41,923 nucleotides of DNA. Source: Prevotellaceae bacterium. Lineage in GTDB: Bacteria > Bacteroidota > Bacteroidia > Bacteroidales > UBA932. Where the stretch lies: positions 1 to 41,923 of the forward strand of contig JAIRNF010000038.1 of the NCBI GenBank assembly GCA_031258195.1, written 5' to 3'. The notes beneath the pieces were generated by a model. That model was not told where the DNA came from, did not search any database, and saw only the letters and a list, made by a program, of their open reading frames with translations. Made by a program: the position numbers and the translations under genes. Below, one piece after another: positions 25,761 to 33,502 of the stretch. Every line of letters starts with the position of its first letter. Position 1 is the stretch's first letter.

Positions 25761-28247
25761 ATGAGAAGCGCTTTAAGATTTCTATTAATAATGTTATTTA
25801 TGTGCATATACCTGCTACCCGGGTATAGCGCAGGTTTACTTTTTTCTGAAAGACCAAATGCTGTTTCGCTTGACCTTTTCTCCGGAGAAAAGGTCGAATT
25901 TGAAGGGGGAGTAACCATTGCATTCGACTTTGCTCTGTATGATGCCCACAAGTTTGGGCAGGTCATGGTATTTGATAACGACCATAACGCTTTCAGTCTT
26001 ACCTATATACCACGAGATTCTACCCACTTTTCGCTAGTGATTAACAGCCTTCTCGACCGTTCGAAGCCTCTCTATATAGCACTTGATCCTGGCGTGGTAA
26101 GCAACCGAAGTTGGCATCATATCGCTATAAAATTCAGCTTTACAGATAATTTAATTACCATTTCGATAGATGGAGAATCATACATATTACGCGAAGCGAA
26201 TATTCCGGACGTCGTGAAAGCCAACTTTATTTTCGGAAGCAACAAGCGCTCGTTGGTAGATGTACCCTCCATTGCAATAAAAAATATCGAAATCTCTAAT
26301 AATAAAGGGAAACAACTTTACTACTTCCTTTTAAACGAATCGTCGGGGAATTATGCTCATGAGCTAAACGGAAAGGTACGGGGTACTGTTAAAAATCCAA
26401 TATGGCTAATTAATAAACAGCACTATTGGGCGCTACAAGTAGAGCCGCAAGCCGACCCTGCTGCCGGCATAGTATATGATACCCACAAACATAAGCTATT
26501 TATACTGGATAAGACTACAGCTAAAGAATGGGATCCTATTTCGGGGCAGCTTTCTCAGTATACCATTTCGCCATATTCTGTTATGAACGGATATTCGGGA
26601 GAACTTATTGTAGATTCTATACGAAATTCGTTTTACTACTATAACCTTATGGATATGGCGGGAGTTGCCATTCCTTTTTTTGTAGAGCTTACCGAAACCG
26701 GGGCAATTACTAAAATGCGGCAAATAGAGTCTGTTAATCCGCTGCATCATCATGCATACGTATTCTTTAATAAATCGCGAGATTTATGGATTTTCGGCGG
26801 ATATGGCAACTATGAATACTCTAACGATTTTTACAGCTTCAATTTCGACAAATACGAATGGCAAAAGGAGACGTTAACAGGAGATATTATTCAGCCTAGA
26901 ATGCACACAGTTGCAGGTATAATAAATGATGATGAGTTCCTTATTTTTGGCGGTGTCGGAAACGAAATAGGCAAACAGGAGTTGGGAAAAGATTTCTTTT
27001 TCGACCTTTATAAAGTTAACATCCGTAACCGCACAGTAAAAAAGCTATGGGAGATTTCTAAGCCCGAGGTATTATATGCCCCTACCCGGGGAATTATTTA
27101 CGATAGTGTTGTTAACGTTATCTATGTATTATGTTTCGACCGGGCAGACCATTGTCGGCTAATGTGCTTTGATGTTGCAACCGGAAAATCCACAGTCGTA
27201 TCAGATCCTATTCCGTACGTTGGTCAGTCTATTCTTTCCTCTTTCTACCTTTTCTATGATGATTTACATCGTCAGTTTTATGCCGTTTGCCGTCAAACAA
27301 AAGATCATTCCGCACAATCAGCCATACAGATATATTCTTTAGGAGCACCACCTTTATCTGTTGAAGAGTTAGAGGGATCATACACAGAAAACACTACCCC
27401 ATCAAATAGCTTGTGGATAATGCTTGCTGCCATTTCCGCAATAATAGCCATGGCTATTCTGCTGCTATATTTTAAACGTAAAAGAAACAAAAAGTATGAT
27501 GGTTTAGATGTAGTCGAGCATGTAAAACCTGACGAAGAAAAAGACTTGGCTGTGGAGAGCAGAGCGAATGCTGTGTATGTTTTCGGCGATCTTACCATTA
27601 TAGATCGTAATGGAATAGATATAACAAACCGATTCGGTTCTAAGATACGGCAAGTGTTTGTCCTCATACTTCTATACACCGATAGGGGAAAAGGCATTAC
27701 TTCCGAAAAGCTATCAACCATATTTTGGCCCGATAAAGGCTCTAAAGACGCTAAAAATATACGGGGTGTCACAATTAACCATCTTCGCAATTTAATATCG
27801 GATATTGACGGGTTAAGCCTTGTATTCGAAAATAACTACTGGCAGCTTATACACGAGCCGCCATTCTACTGCGATCTGTTTCAGGCACATTATGTGGCAG
27901 ATTTATCGAAGAAAAGCGACACGATAGATTATGCTTTGGTAGCTGAATTGGCAACCATACTGAGAAGAGGAACCCTCCTACCCGGCTTTATTAAGTATGA
28001 ATGGTTCGATTCTATTAAGCTGGACAACGAGGATTACTTACATAAGGTTATCGAAAAAGTTATCCCTAATTTTTATACCGCAGGACACTATAAAGAAGTA
28101 ATTCGGCTAGCCGATATACTTTTTGCCATAGATAAGTATAACGAAACGGCTCTCCACTATAAGGTTGACAGCCTAAAAATGCTAGGAAAAGTAAACTTGG
28201 CTATAGCCGTTCGCAAACGATTTGAAGAAGGTTATAAAAATTCTTAA
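25761..28247 (+). CDS. One-protein transmembrane sensor-regulator (LamG/Kelch-like, TM, winged helix)
   Basis: The 828-residue product has a signal peptide (1-24), a concanavalin/LamG-like domain (about 28-215; SWHHIAIKFSFTDNLITISI) and Kelch-like blades (about 225-530; DLWIFGGYGNYEYSNDFYSF, EFLIFGGVGN). One membrane helix follows (about 550-571, LWIMLAAISAIIAMAILLLY) with a stop-transfer KRKRNKK. A cytoplasmic winged-helix domain (about 605-700; ITSEKLSTIFWPDKGSKDAK, VTINHLRNLISDI) resembles SARP/OmpR DNA-binding domains, then a helical tail (720-828). No histidine kinase or receiver domain is visible, so ligand sensing would pass straight through the membrane to DNA binding. It diverges from the glycan locus and is its probable activator. 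Resembles other Bacteroidota Kelch-TM-wHTH regulators; the ligand is unknown. Confidence 0.78.
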   Translation: MRSALRFLLIMLFMCIYLLPGYSAGLLFSERPNAVSLDLFSGEKVEFEGGVTIAFDFALYDAHKFGQVMVFDNDHNAFSLTYIPRDSTHFSLVINSLLDRSKPLYIALDPGVVSNRSWHHIAIKFSFTDNLITISIDGESYILREANIPDVVKANFIFGSNKRSLVDVPSIAIKNIEISNNKGKQLYYFLLNESSGNYAHELNGKVRGTVKNPIWLINKQHYWALQVEPQADPAAGIVYDTHKHKLFILDKTTAKEWDPISGQLSQYTISPYSVMNGYSGELIVDSIRNSFYYYNLMDMAGVAIPFFVELTETGAITKMRQIESVNPLHHHAYVFFNKSRDLWIFGGYGNYEYSNDFYSFNFDKYEWQKETLTGDIIQPRMHTVAGIINDDEFLIFGGVGNEIGKQELGKDFFFDLYKVNIRNRTVKKLWEISKPEVLYAPTRGIIYDSVVNVIYVLCFDRADHCRLMCFDVATGKSTVVSDPIPYVGQSILSSFYLFYDDLHRQFYAVCRQTKDHSAQSAIQIYSLGAPPLSVEELEGSYTENTTPSNSLWIMLAAISAIIAMAILLLYFKRKRNKKYDGLDVVEHVKPDEEKDLAVESRANAVYVFGDLTIIDRNGIDITNRFGSKIRQVFVLILLYTDRGKGITSEKLSTIFWPDKGSKDAKNIRGVTINHLRNLISDIDGLSLVFENNYWQLIHEPPFYCDLFQAHYVADLSKKSDTIDYALVAELATILRRGTLLPGFIKYEWFDSIKLDNEDYLHKVIEKVIPNFYTAGHYKEVIRLADILFAIDKYNETALHYKVDSLKMLGKVNLAIAVRKRFEEGYKNS

Positions 28248-28280
28248 TAGCAGCAAGCTATTTATCAAAATACCGAATAT

Positions 28281-28418
28281 ATGAGATATTTCCTAAAAAC
28301 CTTCGTAGCTTTCATTCTTATGTTCACTTTTTGTAGCTATGCTTCAGCTCAAGCTCTCGATTGGGCTAACAACTTTAAGCGTAACGAAGAGACGAGGCTT
28401 CGTACTCCCCTATGGTAG
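28281..28418 (+). pseudogene. 5' stub of an exported-protein gene
   Basis: A 45-codon frame starts with a clear Sec signal, MRYFLKTFVAFILMFTFCSY then ASAQ, followed by ALDWANNFKRNEETRLRTPLW and a stop (TAG 28416-28418). The mature part after AQALDWANNF looks like the start of a larger Bacteroidota secreted protein. It ends exactly where the opposing truncated secretion gene also stops making sense, so the rest was probably lost in a deletion. It starts 33 bases after the sensor-regulator gene on the same strand. A genuine small exported peptide is the alternative. Confidence 0.45.
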
Positions 28419-28729
28419 ACTTCGCTTTCATCAAGTCCGGGAAATAAACTGCCGATACTATCTCCGACATTAAGCATGCTAATAAGGACTCCTGTACCTG
28501 TTATGCATAATACGATCGGAACGCTTTTCTTGAGGTTTGAGTCGGCGAGCTGCTTGGCGTCAGAAGTCTCTTCGATGTATTCTTGCCTAACAATCTTTAC
28601 CTCCCTATTCTTACCTAGCGTAAGCTGCACAAGCGTCCAATAGCGGCTGTTAGCTCCGCCAAGGTTTAGTTCGATACCGTACACCGAACTACCTTTTACA
28701 GACATTTTATGCAGTAAGCTACCAAACAT
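28349..28729 (-). pseudogene. Truncated PilM/GspL-like protein of the secretion operon
   Basis: A 126-codon frame starts 7 bases after the secretin stop. The first 105 or so codons read as ordinary protein (SVYGIELNLGGANSRYWTLV, KNREVKIVRQEYIEETSDAK, SVPIVLCITGTGVLISML, SLFPGLDESEVYH), consistent with the start of an actin-like PilM/GspL assembly protein. From about 28400 onward (RGVRSLVSSLRLKLLAQSRA) it merely reads antisense through the neighbouring exported-protein stub. Full-length relatives would be several hundred residues, so most of the gene is missing. The family name is tentative: it rests on operon position and a weak N-terminal resemblance. Confidence 0.45.
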
Positions 28730-28736
28730 ACAGCTG

Positions 28737-30632
28737 CTAGTTTATGATTGTAGGTTTAATAAATATCGTTAGCTGTGTTTCATTTTTCACTTTCGATTTC
28801 CCGCCAAAGAACCACTTAAGAACCGGAACTCTGGAAATAAATGGAAGGCCTTTATTGGTTTCGGAGTTGGTGCTCTCTTCAAGTCCGCCAAGCAAAATCA
28901 TTTCATCGTTGTTGACCTGTATCTCGGATTTGAAAACTCTCGACCTTATACCGGGAGGGCCTTGTCCGTCCTTATTCTTATCTATTCTTTCGGTAAAATC
29001 AGATTGAATAACTTCTACGGCAACGGTAACGCTGCCATCACCCGATACAATTGGTCGAATTTTCACGCTTAGCTCTGCATCTACCGATTTATAAACAGTT
29101 TGTGTGCTAAGCTGCGGATCCATTGAGCCGTAGTAGCTGTTCATCTCTTCCTTATAGTAAACGGTTTCGCCTATACTAAGGGTTGCTTCTTTTGCATTCA
29201 GCGTCGACAAGCGAGGGGTAGAACGAACTTTAGCCCAGCCATTCTCCTCCATCATTTTGATGTTGGCATAAAAGTTGGGCGACACTTTCCCGATGCTGCT
29301 AAGACCCAACTTTCCCATAGCCGTATTGATTGAAGACGCACCGAAGGTCATATTCATACCATCTGAAAATATATATTTGCCTCCTGTTTGGGTAGGCTTA
29401 CCGCCTATTCCGATATCGAACATCCAGTCGAAGTTGAGGTTCTTTGAAATATCGGCTATGATAACATCAATAAGAATTACAGGCACTCTTTTGTCTATCG
29501 AACGGATAAAACCTTCAATCTCATTAACACGGTCGGAATCTCCAAACAGAATAATTGCGTTCAGCTCAGGGAAGTCTGTCCACTCAATCCCGGCTATATA
29601 TGAAGCCGACAGCTGCTTATTCAACGCCTCTGCCGAGCGGTAATCCAACTCTATTAGCTTACAATACTTCAACCCCGGATTGTCCCTCGTACCAGCAAAG
29701 CAAACATCGCCTTCTATTCTGTAGGTAAAGGTGGTACCTTTAAACATGCGGTAAAGACAATCTTTAAGCGTAATCTTTGTTGAGTTTAAGTTGACGGTTC
29801 CCGATATCGGATTCAGTATTTTGTAGGTTATACCAGCTTTTTGTATAAGGGTGGTAAACAGCAGCTGCAAGTCGGCGTTGGAGACGTTTATGTCCACTAA
29901 TCCGTTTTCATCTACTACAACATTTATAGCTCTTGAAGAAAAGCCGAAATTATCATCCGAATTATTTGGCACTCCATCTGCCGTTTGCTGAGCAGCCGGA
30001 ACAAGTATCAGCTGGTTTTCTTTAATCTTTCTAACGGTAAAACCGTTTACAAACCCCAGCTGGGTGAGGGCATCCTCAACATCAACGTCTTTGCCAAAAC
30101 CAGAACATACAATGGTTTTTATAGATTGAGATGGAATAACGTTAATGCCAGTAATAACTGTTATTTTCTTTGCTACATCATCAAGGGGAATGTTTTTGAT
30201 ATCGTAAGTAATCGTTCCGCTTAAATCGTTGTAGTTTATCTCAGGCTCGGGCTTAGGTGTCATAGGTTCGGGTATGGTTGTCAGCCGAATGATATTGCCA
30301 ACAATATCGCATTGCAGCTTATACTCCATGCATAAGTAGTAAATAATATCTTTAACCTGTGCATCAGAGAAGTTACTAGTGACATGTGTGTTCAAGCTGT
30401 TTGGGATATATACGTTGACTCCTGTTTCGCATGTAATAGCGCGAAACAGCTCTCCTACATTCAGGTTGCTAACGCTTAAGCTGATGGTATTATTTAGTGC
30501 GGGCAGCTCATTCTCCGCTATTGCTGAAAGCCTGTTCTTTATCGAGTCGTTTTGCCCGTAGCTATTGCTACATACAATAAAGCAGGTAAGCGTAAGGAGT
30601 AGTATTTTAAGTGCGACAGCTAAGGTTTTCAT
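28737..30632 (-). CDS. gspD: GspD/PilQ-type secretin
   Basis: The 631-residue product has a signal peptide (to about residue 26, CSNSYGQ), an STN/N0-like domain (about 48-112; NVGELFRAITCETGVNVYIP), further N-domains (about 130-385; PLDDVAKKITVITGINVIP, LNKQLSASYIAGIEWTDFPE) and the secretin pore domain (about 385-630). The pore carries VPVILIDVIIADISKNLNFD, KVRSTPRLSTLNAKEATLSI, DEMILLGGLEE and the C-terminal signature SRVPVLKWFFGG then TQLTIFIKPTII. Secretins form the outer-membrane channel of type II secretion or type IV pilus systems. It follows gspE by 12 bases and appears intact. Confidence 0.9.
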   Translation of the reverse strand: MKTLAVALKILLLTLTCFIVCSNSYGQNDSIKNRLSAIAENELPALNNTISLSVSNLNVGELFRAITCETGVNVYIPNSLNTHVTSNFSDAQVKDIIYYLCMEYKLQCDIVGNIIRLTTIPEPMTPKPEPEINYNDLSGTITYDIKNIPLDDVAKKITVITGINVIPSQSIKTIVCSGFGKDVDVEDALTQLGFVNGFTVRKIKENQLILVPAAQQTADGVPNNSDDNFGFSSRAINVVVDENGLVDINVSNADLQLLFTTLIQKAGITYKILNPISGTVNLNSTKITLKDCLYRMFKGTTFTYRIEGDVCFAGTRDNPGLKYCKLIELDYRSAEALNKQLSASYIAGIEWTDFPELNAIILFGDSDRVNEIEGFIRSIDKRVPVILIDVIIADISKNLNFDWMFDIGIGGKPTQTGGKYIFSDGMNMTFGASSINTAMGKLGLSSIGKVSPNFYANIKMMEENGWAKVRSTPRLSTLNAKEATLSIGETVYYKEEMNSYYGSMDPQLSTQTVYKSVDAELSVKIRPIVSGDGSVTVAVEVIQSDFTERIDKNKDGQGPPGIRSRVFKSEIQVNNDEMILLGGLEESTNSETNKGLPFISRVPVLKWFFGGKSKVKNETQLTIFIKPTIIN

Positions 30633-30644
30633 GGTGTAGGGTGG

Positions 30645-32070
30645 TTATAAGTAGGTAAAGACTTCGTCTAAACCGGTTTCTTTTTTTCTCAAAAGGTTTA
30701 ACGCGGCATCCTTCAGTAGCATGATTTGGTACTTCTTGAATAGCGTATCCATTGTGCCTTCCGGTTCGTTAATAAGCTGAGCGATTTCTGATGTTACGGG
30801 TACTACTTCGTATATAGCCCTGCGCCCTCTATAGCCTGTATAGAAGCATTGCGGACAGCCAACAGGCTGTGCTACTATCGTGATATCTGGAGGCAGAGAA
30901 ACATCTGTACCGCTTAGGTTTGATGCCTCAACCTCTTTTTTACAGTGGGGGCAAAGAATACGTACTAAACGCTGTGCCACCGACAGCCGAAGTGTTGCCA
31001 AAATCAGATACGGAGGTATTCCCATATCTACTAAACGTGAGATTGTTCCCCGGAGCCGAGTTAGTATGTATGGTTGAAAAAACAAGATGACCTGTAAGCG
31101 CTGCTCTAACTGCCATTTGAGCAGTTTCGGTGTCGCGGATCTCACCCAGCATGATGATATCGGGGTCTTGCCGTAAAAAGCTTCGTAGCGCTCGAGCATA
31201 GGTTAGGTCAATACCATCCTTTACCTGAACTTGATTGATACCATCAATGGTATACTCTATGGGGTCTTCGATGGTAAGAATGTTTACGGTTTCTTTGTTC
31301 AGTAGCCTAAGTGTTGCATATAGCGTTGTTGTCTTTCCTGAGCCGGTTGGCCCGCTGATGAGAACTATTCCATGCGTGGCTGAAATGGCTTCCTTAAAGT
31401 ATTTAAACTGGTTGCCATCAAAGCCCAGCTGCTCGATACCGATATCTGCAACGTTTTTACTTAGTAAGCGTAGTACGACTTTTTCGCCACCCATAACCGG
31501 AACGGTAGATACGCGAATATCAAACTCTTCTTCGGGCGTTTTGAATAGAATACGTCCGTCTTGTGGTAAACGTTTTTCAGCAATATCAAGGTTTGCCTTT
31601 ATTTTTATCTTATTGATGAGCGCCGGATACTCCTTGCGCTCCAGCTGGTAGCGTTCAACGAGCTTACCGTCGATGCGGAACCGTACACGGCAGCTATGCT
31701 CGTATGCTTCGATGTGGATATCGCTGGATCGAAGATGCTGTGCTTCTTTTATAATTTTGGGTAAGAAGTCTTCGTTGGCAATTTCACGAAGCAACTTCCC
31801 ATCTTTATCACTAACATTTGCTCCCTGCGGGTAGTACTTGGTAAGTAAAAAGTGTAGATCAGCGGCATCAACAATGGTAAAATGTACGCTTACGCCAAAA
31901 AGAAACTCCAGCTGTGCTTGACTGCTTTTTGCAGTGCTTTCATCATCGCAAAAGAAGTACAGCCCATCATTATCCTGCTTGATAGGCATAACCCTATAGC
32001 GCCATGCTTGTAAGGCAGTTACTTTACTTAGCAAGCTGCTGTCGATAGTATGTTCTCTTATGTTTTGCAT
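30645..32070 (-). pseudogene. gspE: GspE/PilB-type secretion ATPase with one frameshift
   Basis: The two frames join into one GspE of about 474 residues. The first carries the N1E-like start, HLRSSDIHIEAYEHSCRVRF, Walker A GPTGSGKTTT and Walker B IIMLGEIRD, running to LVFSTIHTNSAPG. The second resumes at GTISRLVDMGIPPYLI with the four-Cys zinc motif CPHCKKE...GCPQCFYTGYRGRRAIYE. The switch falls on a run of four G (minus strand; plus 31048-31051): removing one G restores PGTISRLVDMG. ATG at 32070 overlaps the peptidase stop as TGATG and gives the expected N-terminus; an ATG at 32106 would reach 37 bases into that gene. If the frameshift is real, the product lacks its C-terminal ATPase lobe. 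Confidence 0.85.
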
Positions 32071-32579
32071 CAGCTGGCGTTTAGCATAAACTGTACATAG
32101 CTCCATAGATTCTCATTCAGGACCAGCTCATACGTAGTAAGCACTAGCCATCCAACTGATAGACACCCTACCAACGGTATGGTGCTAAACTTTTTTGGAA
32201 AGGTTAGTGCTGCTATCAACGCTATGACATAGCAGGTGCAGCAAAGAGCAACAAATAAATATGGTTGGCACAAAAAACAAAGGGTGTATAAACATAATAC
32301 ATCGCCTAGTCCGAAGTATCTTAGGAAGTTGCGTCTGGTGCGCTTTTTTCTTAGCAAGGCATACAACCATACGGCAGCTAGCTGTATGGTAACCACTACA
32401 ATGTTTACCAGCCATCCCATTAGCAAGAAGTTCCCATCATCAGTAAACAATAACCCTTTTACAACAAGTAGTACAGCCAATAGCGGGCATAGCCACCAGT
32501 AGATAGCCCGGTAACGAAAGTCTTGAACTATGGTAAGTAGAAGCAGTACTATGCCCAGTATGTTGAGTGCTGTTGCCAT
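32070..32579 (-). CDS. gspO: Type IV prepilin peptidase (A24 family)
   Basis: This 169-residue membrane protein contains both catalytic aspartates of the A24 family: Asp20 in VQDFRYRAIYWW and Asp93 in the FGLGDVL (GxGD) motif. Several hydrophobic helices surround them. It lacks the long N-terminal methylase domain of proteobacterial GspO/PilD, which is usual for short versions. It would cleave the leader of the pseudopilin encoded 44 bases upstream. Its stop overlaps the likely gspE start (TGATG), implying translational coupling. Confidence 0.85.
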   Translation of the reverse strand: MATALNILGIVLLLLTIVQDFRYRAIYWWLCPLLAVLLVVKGLLFTDDGNFLLMGWLVNIVVVTIQLAAVWLYALLRKKRTRRNFLRYFGLGDVLCLYTLCFLCQPYLFVALCCTCYVIALIAALTFPKKFSTIPLVGCLSVGWLVLTTYELVLNENLWSYVQFMLNAS

Positions 32580-32623
32580 GTGGTAGAATGTGTTGATGGT
32601 TACGTATAAGGTAAGCGGCTTTG

Positions 32624-33043
32624 CTAGTCTTTCGTGACCTCTACTAGTTGCTTATCCTGATCGATCTCCCAAGCGTTATAGGTGCCATCACCATCAAAGT
32701 CTACTAAGGCAGTGGCTTTGGCTCTAAAGCCTTTTTCGTCTGCTTCAATAATCTCTATACGGTAGTTGGCGTTTCCGCCGTCGGGAACTAGCTGCGGCTG
32801 CTCGTAGCCCAGCAGGTCTAAATCGGTGGTATAGCGGGAGTACATGTAGAAGTAGTTCTTTTCCAACGTGTAGACGTGCCCCAACTGCATCTGTGCCTCG
32901 GTGCTTTTGGCCTTAGAGATGAGCGGCATCAGCACGGGGATGGCGATCAGTATCAGTATACCTATGATGACCAGCACAACGAGCAACTCTTCGAGCGTGA
33001 ACGCTTTTATCTTACGATTTATAATTAGGGTCTTTGGTTTCAT
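32624..33043 (-). CDS. gspG: GspG-type major pseudopilin
   Basis: The 139-residue product has a class III signal: a 14-residue basic leader (MKPKTLIINRKIKA) cleaved before FTLEELLVVLVIIGILILIA, with the conserved Glu at mature position 5. The C-terminal globular part ends with a calcium-binding-like DFDGDGTYNAWEIDQD, as seen in GspG. It is the first gene of the minus-strand secretion operon. An AT-rich promoter region lies immediately upstream. Confidence 0.88.
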   Translation of the reverse strand: MKPKTLIINRKIKAFTLEELLVVLVIIGILILIAIPVLMPLISKAKSTEAQMQLGHVYTLEKNYFYMYSRYTTDLDLLGYEQPQLVPDGGNANYRIEIIEADEKGFRAKATALVDFDGDGTYNAWEIDQDKQLVEVTKD

Positions 33044-33502
33044 ACGTTCATTTAAAGCGCTACGTTAAAATAAGTGAATAAGCACTAATTTATGAAAAGA
33101 ATAATGACTGACAATAATTGATGTACACCATTCTATATGTTAACAATACTATAAATGATCATTATTATCAAATTTCATAAATAAATGAAACAATATTTAG
33201 TTAAATATATATATATGAATATAAATTTAAACAACATTTTTGTATATTGAATATAAATTATTGATTAGAATATAATTTGTTAAGTTGATATACATATTGA
33301 GCTAACAATAAAGAAAAAATAAAAAAATTATTTTTATAATATTAGCTATTATAAAATAATAATACCTTATGAGCGATTTTACTTCATCTAAATATCGTTA
33401 AAACATATTCATTTTTTGATGTAAAACCTAATGTAAGGCTAAAATGAATAGTTAATATAGATTAATTTATCTATGTTTGTGGTAATCCTAACCTTAATTG
33501 TT
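33044..33502. other. AT-rich divergent intergenic region
   Basis: About 460 bases separate the divergent pseudopilin and RHS genes. The sequence is far richer in A and T than either neighbour, with TA runs (about 33208-33218), a 10-base palindrome AATGATCATT (about 33156) and TTTCAT/ATGAAA dyads (about 33174-33191). No coding frame was recognised. It should hold promoters for both directions; only the plus-strand one is clear. Confidence 0.6.
33472..33479 (+). promoter_or_regulatory. Bacteroidota -7 promoter element (TATGTTTG)
   Basis: TATGTTTG matches the TAnnTTTG consensus exactly, 24 bases before the ATG at 33503. Transcription would start near 33485, so the ATG at 33473, which lies inside the element, cannot be the true start of the downstream gene. 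No clean -33 TTG was seen. Confidence 0.55.

Noticed and set aside
33174-33230. Replication origin or attachment site in the AT-rich intergenic region.
   Set aside because: Only short dyads and TA runs are present; no repeated boxes, integrase or direct repeats were found nearby.
33473-33502. ATG at 33473 as start of the first RHS-like gene.
   Set aside because: It lies within the TATGTTTG -7 element, and the ten extra codons would precede the signal peptide.
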